This document shows positions 29,891 to 38,500 of a stretch of 64,000 bases of DNA, in pieces; position 1 is the first letter of the stretch, and each line of letters begins with the position of its first letter. The DNA lies in assembly GCA_021732415.1 (NCBI GenBank), contig JAKFVC010000111.1, positions 31,716 to 95,715 of the forward strand. Direction: 5' to 3'. This stretch comes from Planctomycetaceae bacterium. GTDB lineage: Bacteria; Planctomycetota; Planctomycetia; Planctomycetales; Planctomycetaceae. The notes beneath the pieces were generated by a model. The model was not told the DNA's origin and made no database searches. It saw only the letters and a program-made list of their open reading frames with translations. Made by a program: the position numbers and the translations under genes.

Positions 29891-30763
29891 GTGCGGCTCG
29901 CAACATTGGAAACGGCATCCGGGAAAAAAGTCACTGGCGTGGGGACAAGCTCTGCGGCCGGAAAATATGTCGATCTGCACGCGGCCGATGCCAGCCTGCC
30001 CACCTGCCCCAAGGCGTTGCTCGCCCTGCCCGACGGTCTGACCCGGGCTGCCGCGGCACTCAAGACGGCTCAAGAGGCTGGAAAATTCATCGAAGGCCGG
30101 TTGCTCTCCCCGATTCCCGTTCCCGGTAAGGTCATCTGTATCGGCCTGAATTACCGCGACCACGCCGAAGAAAGTGGTCAGCCAATCCCCACCGAACCGA
30201 TCTGCTTCAGCAAGTTTTCCAGCGCCGTGATCGGCCCCGAAACACCCATTCAATTGCCAAGTGTCGCTCATAAAGTGGATTACGAAGCCGAACTCGTCGT
30301 GGTCATCGGCAAGCGCGGGAAGAATATTCCCCGTGACCAGGCCCTGAGCTACGTCGCCGGCTACACCAACGGCAACGACATCTCCGCTCGCGATTGGCAA
30401 ATCGGCCGACCGGGCGGACAGTGGCTGATCGGCAAGACCCCGGACACGTTCGCTCCGATGGGCCCCTATCTCGTCACCACCGACGAAATTGCCGATCCCC
30501 ACCAGTTGCAGATTCAACTCCGTCTGAATGGAGAAACCCTGCAGAATTCCAGCACCAAAGAGCTGATCTTCAAGGTCGACGAGCTGATCGCACACCTCTC
30601 ACAGTTCATCACCCTGGAACCCGGCGACGTGATCTTCACCGGAACTCCCCCGGGAGTCGGCGCGGCACGCAAGCCGCCGATCTTCATCAAGCCGGGCGAT
30701 GTCACCGAAGTCGAAATCGCCGGCCTTGGCGTGCTGAAGAATTCAGTCGTCGCAGGAGCATAG
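29891..30763 (+). CDS. Fumarylacetoacetate hydrolase (FAH) family protein
   Basis: The frame is open from 29672 inside repeat sequence, but GTG at 29891 has GAGGA eight bases upstream and gives 290 residues, the usual size. The fold is shown by IGLNYRDHAEESGQ, DYEAELVVVIGKRG, GYTNGNDISARDWQ and GDVIFTGTPPGVG, which include the acidic metal ligands (E-x-E...D). Members cleave C-C bonds of acylpyruvates, decarboxylate, or hydrate diketo acids; the exact substrate cannot be told from this sequence. It stands next to a LarA-like gene, with the two stops 21 bp apart. Confidence 0.9.
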   Translation: MRLATLETASGKKVTGVGTSSAAGKYVDLHAADASLPTCPKALLALPDGLTRAAAALKTAQEAGKFIEGRLLSPIPVPGKVICIGLNYRDHAEESGQPIPTEPICFSKFSSAVIGPETPIQLPSVAHKVDYEAELVVVIGKRGKNIPRDQALSYVAGYTNGNDISARDWQIGRPGGQWLIGKTPDTFAPMGPYLVTTDEIADPHQLQIQLRLNGETLQNSSTKELIFKVDELIAHLSQFITLEPGDVIFTGTPPGVGAARKPPIFIKPGDVTEVEIAGLGVLKNSVVAGA

Positions 30764-30784
30764 CGGCCAAGAGAGTCCCCGACA

Positions 30785-32026
30785 CTAGGGCTTCAACCGG
30801 TACAACATCTCACCCGCTTTGCGAACCAAGAGGACGCCGTCGTCCTCGCGGTTCGCAAAGTCTTCGATGTTGATCGTCGCTGGATCGCGATAGCCCAGGT
30901 TGATTCGTTCGCACACTTCCGGCGGAATTTGCGAAGCCAGCGTCACCCTCACACGGCAGTTCTCGACGCCGTTCTCGAACGTTCCGGCACCTCGCACGTG
31001 AGTGGAATGCGCCAGTACGCCACGAGGAAACTCCGTGAATTTCGCCATCTGCTCGGTGAAATACGGCCGGCAGTGATAACCGATCTGTTCAATCAATGTG
31101 CCATGCGTCACCGAGATATGGGCGAGGTGCGGGGCAAAAATAATCAGCTCGCCGCCATCAGCCACGACCGGTTCCAGCTTATACATGCATTTGCCGGCGA
31201 CCCATAGTTCGTCGTACATCAAGGGGGCACACGACAGGACCTGTTGATACGGCTTGTCGCACCATTGGATGTGAACCTGCGAGGACAAATCAGAAGCCTC
31301 GTTCCACGCCGCTTCCGGAGTTCCGTAAAACAAACCGTGCAGATTGCCGTCCTTCGCCACCACAAATGCCAGGCAACGGCGGGTGGCGGGAATCATTTTT
31401 GCGGCACGATCGACGACCGCCCGCACCGGCGTATGCTTGATCCCGATGATGCCGACGTTGCTGATCAAGGCCCCCAGCCAATGGAAGAAATTGAGGATCT
31501 CGGCCCCGGCAATTCCCGGAAAGAAATACTTGTTGCCGCCCGAGAATCCGACGACTTCATGCGGAAAAACCGGGCCCAGCACGAGCAGCGTGTCATAGTC
31601 GTTCACGAGCTTGTTGATCGTCACCGGGACGTCTTCTTCCATCAGGCCGTTCGAGATCTCGAATGTATCGGCCTTAGTCAGCGTGCCCACTTGGACCAGT
31701 GCATCGGGATTGTCCCAATCGTGGTTGAAGAATTGCACGTTGGCAAACAGCCCACCGCGTTCTTTCGGTGTAATCCCCAACATTTCAGAGATCGCCACAT
31801 CCGACATCGGGGGATGAGTCCCGAGTGCGACCAGGACGTCCAACTGCTTGACGGTGGAACGCAGCGTCTGGAATACGGCATCAAACAACAGTGGCAACGG
31901 GGCGGTACGCGTGTTATCCGGAATGATCAGCAATACACGTTGGTCGCGATATTCGCCGGGCGTCAGCGATTGAGCGATGATTTGCCGGACAGCGTCTTTG
32001 GAAAGAGTGGGAAGCGTATCGGCCAT
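30785..32026 (-). CDS. LarA-like nickel-pincer racemase/epimerase family protein (DUF2088)
   Basis: A 413-residue protein of the lactate racemase (LarA) superfamily. The residues that hold and attach the nickel-pincer nucleotide in LarA have counterparts: H71 (GTHPPMS), H156 and K166 (HEVVGFSGGNK) and H198 (GIKHTP). DNTR at 37-40 matches the substrate-binding D-x-T-R. Cofactor-making LarB, LarC and LarE are not in the window. Superfamily members act on several 2-hydroxy acids, so lactate is not assured. Its start is 113 bp downstream of the cysC stop. Confidence 0.85.
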   Translation of the reverse strand: MADTLPTLSKDAVRQIIAQSLTPGEYRDQRVLLIIPDNTRTAPLPLLFDAVFQTLRSTVKQLDVLVALGTHPPMSDVAISEMLGITPKERGGLFANVQFFNHDWDNPDALVQVGTLTKADTFEISNGLMEEDVPVTINKLVNDYDTLLVLGPVFPHEVVGFSGGNKYFFPGIAGAEILNFFHWLGALISNVGIIGIKHTPVRAVVDRAAKMIPATRRCLAFVVAKDGNLHGLFYGTPEAAWNEASDLSSQVHIQWCDKPYQQVLSCAPLMYDELWVAGKCMYKLEPVVADGGELIIFAPHLAHISVTHGTLIEQIGYHCRPYFTEQMAKFTEFPRGVLAHSTHVRGAGTFENGVENCRVRVTLASQIPPEVCERINLGYRDPATINIEDFANREDDGVLLVRKAGEMLYRLKP

Positions 32027-32040
32027 GCTGAATTCCTGCC

Positions 32041-32067
32041 GTCGCCCGCCTCACGGAGTCGGGCGAC
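32041..32067. repeat. Short hairpin upstream of the LarA-like gene
   Basis: GTCGCCCG and CGGGCGAC form an 8-bp stem round an 11-base loop. It lies 14 bp upstream of the LarA-like start, so it may be part of the leader or a fragment of the GAGTCGGGC hairpin family. Confidence 0.55.
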
Positions 32068-32078
32068 ATGATATGCAA

Positions 32079-32106
32079 CAACCCGGCCAGAAAATTGACC
32101 GGGTTG
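32079..32106 (-). terminator. Probable terminator of cysC
   Basis: CAACCCGG/CCGGGTTG forms an 8-bp GC-rich stem with a 12-base loop, 33 bp after the cysC stop on the minus strand and before the LarA-like gene. The sequence after it on that strand (TTGCATAT) is only mildly T-rich. Confidence 0.55.
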
Positions 32107-32139
32107 TAGAGACAACGATTGTGAGCTAACCAGCCTGAC

Positions 32140-32751
32140 TTAGGCCTTCAACACACCCTTGGATTCCAAGTAGGCCAACACTTCGTTGGTCAACTCTTCG
32201 ATGCCCTTGGTGTTGGCGTCGAGAACCAATTCGGCCTTCTCCGGAGCTTCGTACGGATCGGAAATGCCAGTGAAATTCTTGATTTCGCCAGCGCGGGCCT
32301 TCTTGTACAGCCCCTTGGGGTCGCGGGCTTCGCACGTTTCGACCGAAGCGTTGACGTAGACTTCGATGAATTCACCCTCGCCCAGCAACGCCCGGACGGC
32401 ATCGCGATCGGCGCGGTAGGGAGAAATGAAGGCGGTGATGGCGATCGTCCCCGACTGAGCGAACAATTTTGAAACTTCGCCAATCCGGCGGATGTTTTCG
32501 GCGCGGTCTTCCGCGGAGAATCCCAGGTTCTTATTGAGACCCATGCGGATATTGTCGCCGTCCAGAACCACGCTGTGCTTGCCAGCCAAGTGCAGCTTGT
32601 GATCGAGTGCGTTCGCAATGGTGCTCTTGCCACAGGCGCTCAGTCCCGTGAACCAGACGACGGCCCCCTTGTGACCCTTCAACTGCAGACGTTCGGCTTT
32701 GGACACCTTGTGTTCATGCCACGTCACATTGGTGGCCTTCTGCTCTGCCAT
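32140..32751 (-). CDS. cysC: Adenylylsulfate kinase
   Basis: Phosphorylates APS to PAPS using ATP. ATG at 32751 (with GGGAGA upstream) gives 203 residues, the family norm; the open frame continues to 32808. Walker A GLSACGKST is at 36-44, LDGDNIRMGLNKNLGFS holds the APS-binding region, and FISPYRADRDAVR is conserved. It is not joined to cysN or cysD. PAPS could serve sulfate assimilation or a sulfotransferase; the genome position does not tell. Confidence 0.94.
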   Translation of the reverse strand: MAEQKATNVTWHEHKVSKAERLQLKGHKGAVVWFTGLSACGKSTIANALDHKLHLAGKHSVVLDGDNIRMGLNKNLGFSAEDRAENIRRIGEVSKLFAQSGTIAITAFISPYRADRDAVRALLGEGEFIEVYVNASVETCEARDPKGLYKKARAGEIKNFTGISDPYEAPEKAELVLDANTKGIEELTNEVLAYLESKGVLKA

Positions 32752-33085
32752 TTCACATTTCTCCCTGCTTAACGAGGACATCGCAGCCCGACGGCGGACG
32801 TCACACAAACGAAATATGGGGGCAATCCCCCGATTTGATCAACGAAAACGATGGTTGATGGGGTCGATGTTAGAGGATCAGCCAAACTGAGGGAAGTGGA
32901 GAGTCACCATTCGTCACATGGACTGGAATTTCGTCACCCCGCCCAGGCGCTGTCGACTTTGAAATGCACGTTAATTACCAGATCGCTCAGCCCGCTTGCT
33001 GGCTTGGGATCTGGGTCGCTGCTAGGCTATACCGTTTGCCCCGCCCGAATCAAAATCATCCTCGCCCGAAGACAGGATTTTCCTG

Positions 33086-34747
33086 ATGCAATGCACCATT
33101 TTCCGGATAACGCTCCTGGTTTGCCTGGTATTTTGCACCACTTCAGCCACTACCCTAAGTGCCAGAGACTGGATTCGCGAACTCCAGACGAAAGCTGTCG
33201 AACAAGGCCGGGCCGACTTTGGACACTGGGGGATCGATCCGCAGAAATACACTCAATGGGGCTCGCATTCCAATCGACTGATCCCGGTTTGCACGTTCGG
33301 CACCAAGGGAGCCGGCCCACGCGTCGATCTGAGTAGCTACACCGGCGAGAACAGCCCCTATCGCCGTGAAGCGGAACTCAAGCGAATCTACGGTCGCCTG
33401 CCGGAAAAAACTCTCACTGACAAGGCGGAATACTTCGATCAAACTAATCTTTATGACCTGCAACTGGCCGCCGCGGCCGCCGGCAAGAAACATATTTTTC
33501 TGGTGATCTTCGACGGCATGGACTGGACTACCACGCGAGCTGCTGCCACCCAAGCGACTCAACAGGTCAAATACACCGAAGGCCGTGGCACAGGTTTGCA
33601 CTGGCTCGACTATACCGCCAAGGGCACCACCCAATTCGGCTACATGGTCACGAGTCCCCACAATGAAGGCACAGACGTCGATGTCGACAAGCAGACCGTC
33701 AAGAACCCGGGTGGCAAGATGCTGGGTGGCTACGATCCGTTGCGCGGCGGCTTCGCGCCGTGGGACAAACCCAGCTCGCTGGAATATCTGATCTCGCTCC
33801 CCGCGACGGCGCCGGCGATGCACGCATACACAGACTCTTCCAGTTCCGCGACCAGTATGACGGCCGGCATCAAGACCTTTAATGGTGGCGTCAACGTGGA
33901 CCATAACGGTGTGCCGGTGGAAACCATCGCCCATCGACTGCAGTCCCAGGGTTGGCTGGTGGGGGCCATTTCCAGCGTGCCGATCAGTCACGCGACTCCG
34001 GCAGCCGCCTATGCTCATAATGTGGAGCGCGACGATTACCAGGATCTGACCCGCGATCAACTCGGCTTGAAGTCGATTGCACACCCCGTGACGCCACTGC
34101 CAGGATTGGATGTCTTAATCGGCGGTGGCTTCGGTCATGTCGAGTTGATCAAGAAACCGCAGGGGGACAATTTCGTTCCCGGGAACATCTATCTGACGAC
34201 CGCAGACCAGAAGGCGGTCGACATCGCCCACGGTGGAAAGTACGTCGTCGCCGCGCGCGAGCCGAATGTCCGTGGTGCCACACGACTGCAAGAGGCTGCG
34301 GCCAAAGCTGCAGAAGGTAAGCACCGCCTGTTAGGTTTTTATGGAATCGGAAAAGAAAAGGGGCACCTGCCGTTCGCCACTGCCGACGGTGATTTTCAAC
34401 CGGCCATGGGACGCCTCAACAAGGCTGAGTCCTACACTCCTGCGGACCTCACTGAAAACCCCAACCTGGCCGAAATGACCCGAGCGGGAATCACAGCGAT
34501 CGCCCGGCCCAATCAAAAATTCTGGCTGATGGTTGAGGCGGGTGACGTCGACTGGGCGAATCACGACGACAACCTCGACAATTCCATCGGAGCCGTCAAG
34601 AGCGGCGACGCCGCCGTGAAGGTGATCACCGACTGGGTCGAACAACACAGCAACTGGGACGAGACGCTGATGATCGTCACCGCTGACCACGGGCATTTGC
34701 TGGTATTGGATAAGCCTGAGATGCTGATCACGCCGGCGGCGAATTGA
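33086..34747 (+). CDS. Alkaline phosphatase, exported; possibly C-terminally shortened
   Basis: 553 residues with a signal peptide (1-26). It has the PhoA-family metal and catalytic sites: D143 (IFDGMD), the nucleophile in TDSSSSAT (249-256; Ser251 by position), SHATPAA for the magnesium-binding Thr, VEAGDVDWANH for Glu/Asp/His, and TADHGH (532-537). The last zinc-binding His of E. coli PhoA (412, in an HTG motif) has no counterpart: the protein ends 16 residues after TADHGH. A 202-bp palindrome starts 9 bp past the stop, so loss of a C-terminal part through repeat insertion is possible; a natural short form is the alternative. Confidence 0.88.
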   Translation: MQCTIFRITLLVCLVFCTTSATTLSARDWIRELQTKAVEQGRADFGHWGIDPQKYTQWGSHSNRLIPVCTFGTKGAGPRVDLSSYTGENSPYRREAELKRIYGRLPEKTLTDKAEYFDQTNLYDLQLAAAAAGKKHIFLVIFDGMDWTTTRAAATQATQQVKYTEGRGTGLHWLDYTAKGTTQFGYMVTSPHNEGTDVDVDKQTVKNPGGKMLGGYDPLRGGFAPWDKPSSLEYLISLPATAPAMHAYTDSSSSATSMTAGIKTFNGGVNVDHNGVPVETIAHRLQSQGWLVGAISSVPISHATPAAAYAHNVERDDYQDLTRDQLGLKSIAHPVTPLPGLDVLIGGGFGHVELIKKPQGDNFVPGNIYLTTADQKAVDIAHGGKYVVAAREPNVRGATRLQEAAAKAAEGKHRLLGFYGIGKEKGHLPFATADGDFQPAMGRLNKAESYTPADLTENPNLAEMTRAGITAIARPNQKFWLMVEAGDVDWANHDDNLDNSIGAVKSGDAAVKVITDWVEQHSNWDETLMIVTADHGHLLVLDKPEMLITPAAN

Positions 34748-34756
34748 TTTGCATTT

Positions 34757-34958
34757 ATCCCGGAGGGATTAAAGAGAGTAGCCGGTGGTTGAGCGCAGCG
34801 ACACCACCGGACGAATCGGTCAACGCGTGTATTCGACCCTGGAGGGGTCGCAGATCAGCGTTTCTGCGACCCCTCCAGGGTCGGCTTTCTATCACTTCTC
34901 GCTTCCGGTGGTGTCGCTGCGCTCAACCACCGGCTACTCTCTGTGATCCCTCCGGGAT
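34757..34958. repeat. 202-bp nested palindrome after the alkaline phosphatase gene
   Basis: Outer arms 34757-34810 and 34905-34958 pair over 54 bases with about three mismatches (they contain GCCGGTGGTTGAGCGCAGCG). Inner arms 34834-34854 and 34863-34883 are exact 21-bp complements (CGACCCTGGAGGGGTCGCAG...). The transcript of either strand would form a long cruciform-like hairpin. The 774-bp gap to the adhesin gene otherwise holds only the GGGCC array. Confidence 0.92.
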
Positions 34959-35335
34959 CGAGGAATGACACTCCCGATTCCCTAATTATTAAATGACGGG
35001 CTTGAAGCCTAACCCTGCGGCGATTTCACGCCGTTCATCACATCTGAACACTCTTTTTTCACGGCCGTCCGCGTCGAGGTTGGCTGCTAGGTCTCAATGG
35101 CACTATTGGCATCTCATCAACCACGTTGATCGACGACCATCCAACTCCTCGCCGCTTCCGATGAGTTTCCGCAACATCTTGTACACAAAGTAGTATGGAC
35201 AATTAGATCCAATCCACAGAGATGTGTTTTCAGTGAAGATCGGGCGACTTGAGAGAATCTGAAAAAAACGCAATTTCCCCCCCTAGACTTCCATGTCGAC
35301 GGTGCTAATTATTCGGAATGTACCACGTGTACTAC

Positions 35336-35475
35336 GGGCCAATCGTAGTTCCTCCTTTGGGCCAATTCGCACTTCTTGTGGGCCATCAGGTACGTCTCGT
35401 CGGGCCATCATTTCGGGCCGATCGCTCTTTTTCTGTCGGGCCACCACTACTTCGCAAACGTTCGATTCGCGGGCC
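35336..35475 (+). promoter_or_regulatory. Array of seven GGGCC motifs upstream of the adhesin gene
   Basis: GGGCC occurs at 35336, 35359, 35380, 35402, 35415, 35438 and 35471, six of the seven followed by A (GGGCCA) and one by G. Spacings are 23, 21, 22, 13, 23 and 33 bp, so most are close to two helical turns apart. The words between differ. The array ends 46 bp before the adhesin ATG, within its likely leader or promoter. It could be a multi-site operator or an RNA-level element; no known regulator is implied by the sequence. Confidence 0.6.
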
Positions 35476-35521
35476 ACCCTCACCGTGCGTCGTTCATCGT
35501 TGTTTGTTTGGAGCCTAGATT

Positions 35522-38500
35522 ATGTACGTTCAATGGTTACCTACGGTCCTTCGTCGTTTCTCCACCCGGTCCTTTTGGTCAACATCTCCCGCTCGACGTA
35601 AACCCAGTTCTGCGCCGCGAATCAGCCGCGGACTGGAGTCGCTGGAAGATCGTTCGTTGCTCACGAATCTGCTCGGCTTGAACCTTCCGCCAGTCGGTTT
35701 GGTCGACAATTACAGCGTCCTCGCGAGTACCCCCATCAGCGCCGCCGTCAGTGTGCTGGCGAATGACACGGATCCCAATACTGGTGATATCCTCCATGCC
35801 CAGTTGGTTGTCGGTCCGCTGCATGGGACAGTTGATCTCGGGTCCGACGGGTTCTTCGTCTACACGCCGCAAACGGGCTATATCGGTCCGGACGTCTTCT
35901 CGTACATCCCGACAGATGGCCTGTTGCCCGGCCTGCCGACTTTGGTGAATCTCAACGTCGGCCTCGGCGGCGCACCCCCTGTCGCGAATGATGACAACTT
36001 CGTAGTCGCCGAGAATTCCATCCTGAATCTCTCGCTGGGGACTCAGTTGGATGGCGTTCTGGCGAATGACACCGACGCCGACAGTCTCTTGCTGACGGCG
36101 AATCTGGTTGCCTCGCCGCAACACGGAGTTCTGACTTTCCTGCCGACGGGGACCTTCATCTATACGCCCAATCCAAACTTTACCGGCACCGATACATTTA
36201 CCTACCAGGCCAACGATCTGAACTCGCTGAGCAATATCGCGACCGCGACGATTACGGTCGTTCCAGTGGGTCCGGGAGGCAATCACACTCCGGTTGCGGT
36301 GAATGACACCTTCCACGTCAATCAGGATTCGCTGCTGAATGTTTCGTTGCCAGGTGTCCTGTCCAACGATACCGACGCCGACGGCAATATCCTGCTGGCC
36401 ACGCAGGTGACCGGTCCGACGCATGGGACGCTGCTGCTGTTGCCGACGGGGCAGTTTACTTACACGCCGGATGCCGGCTTCATCGGAACTGACACGTTCA
36501 CCTATCAGGCCACGGACCTGTTGTCTCAAAGCAATACCGCAACGGTCACGATTATCGTCGATCCAAATATCGGGAACGCCGGAAACCAGCCTCCGGTGGC
36601 CAATAATGACACCTTTAATGCCACTGAAGATACCCTGCTCAACGTCGCGGTAGGGGGCGTCCTCGCCAATGACACTGATCCCGACGGCAACCTGCTGACC
36701 GCAGTGCTGGTCACTCCACCGCAACATGGCACGTTGGTTTTCCTGCCCACGGGAATGTTCAATTACACGCCCGATCCCAACTACAGCGGACCCGATTCGT
36801 TCACGTATCAAGCCTCGGACGGGTTGTCCTTGAGTAACGTCGCAACCGTGTCGATTACCGTCGCCGGCGTCAACGATGCCCCGGTGGCGATCAATGACAG
36901 CTACACCACCGCGACCAGTACCGCGCTGGTTGTTCCCGCAGCGACCGGCGTACTGGCGAACGATAGCGATCCGGATAGTGATCCGCTGACCGCAACCGTT
37001 GTCGCCAACCCGTCGCATGGATCGGTCACGCTCAATCCCAATGGTTCGTTTACCTACACACCGACGGCCGGTTTCACTGGTACCGACACCTTCACCTATC
37101 GTGATAGCGACGGCACCCTCAACAGCAACGTCGCAACGGTGACGATCACCATTGCGGGCGTCGCCAATGGTGCGCCGACAGCGCAAAACGATACTTACAA
37201 TTTGAACGAAGACGTCATGCTGACGACGAATCTGGCGAACGGTGTGTTGTTCAACGACAGTGATCCGGAAAATGACCCCCTGAGCGCGACGTTGATCAGC
37301 AGTCCCACTCACGGTACTGTCCTGCTCAACCCGAACGGGACATTTACCTACACGCCGAACTCCAACTACAACGGAACGGACAGCTTCACTTATCAAGCGA
37401 GTGACGGGACGTCCAATAGCAATGTCGCCACGGTGACGCTGAATATCGCTGCCGTGAACGATGCGCCCATCGGCGGCAGCGATGCCTACGATGTCGACGA
37501 AGGGGGTACCCTGACTGTTGGCGGCAGTGGCGTGCTGTCCAATGACACGGACGCGGAAGGCAATCCCATGACGGCCGTCCTGGTCAGCAATGTGTCGCAC
37601 GGGACACTCAATTTGAATCCGAACGGATCGTTCACTTACACGCCGACGGCCGGGTTCAACGGGACCGATACGTTTACCTACCAGGCGAATGACGGCTCGG
37701 CCAACAGTAATCCGATCACGGTGACCTTGCACGTCAATGCCGTCAACAGCGCGCCGGTGGCTTTCAACGACGTCTACGGCGTCAATGAAGATGGAACGCT
37801 GACGGTGCCGGCCGCGGGTGGCGTCTTAACGAACGATACCGATGCGGACGGAGACACGCTGACTGCCGGTATCGTCACGCTGCCGATCCACGGCACACTG
37901 GCATTGAATTCGGACGGCTCGTTCACTTACACACCGAACGCGAATTTTCACGGAACCGACACCTTCAGCTATCGCGCCACCGACGGCACAGCCAACAGTA
38001 ATGTGGGCACGGTGCAAATCACAATCAATCCGGTGAATGATGCGCCTGTCGGAGCCAATGACACCTACAGTACCTTGTCCGGTGCGACGCTGACGATTCC
38101 CGCCAATGGCGTCCTGACCAACGACACCGACGTCGACGGCGACACGCTGACGGCAACAACAGTCACGAACCCCGCTCACGGCACGCTAAACCTGAGCAGC
38201 AATGGTGGTTTCACCTACACGCCCACTGGTGGCTTTACCGGTACTGATACTTTCACCTATCAGGCGAATGACGGTACGACCAACAGTGGCCCCGTCACGG
38301 TGACGATCCAGGTCGACGCTTCCAATACGGCCCCGGTTTCGACGAACGACACGTATAGCATTGGCGAAGACGGAGTCCTGACTGTCAACAGTGCCGCTGG
38401 CGTGCTCTCGAATGATACTGACGCGGATAGTGACCCCCTGATGGCGAGCGTCGTCGCGTTGCCACAGCATGGAAGCTTGACGCTCAATTCGGATGGCTCG

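Noticed and set aside
35318..35518. Small ORF of 66 codons across the GGGCC array
   Set aside because: Several frames are open here, the product is a loose GP-rich string, and no Shine-Dalgarno sequence precedes it; the motif spacing is not a multiple of three throughout.
35579..37732. 717-codon minus-strand open frame, with others at 37826-39910
   Set aside because: Antisense shadow of the tandem repeats in the adhesin gene; the repeated Arg/Val/Gly pattern is simply the complement of the repeat unit.
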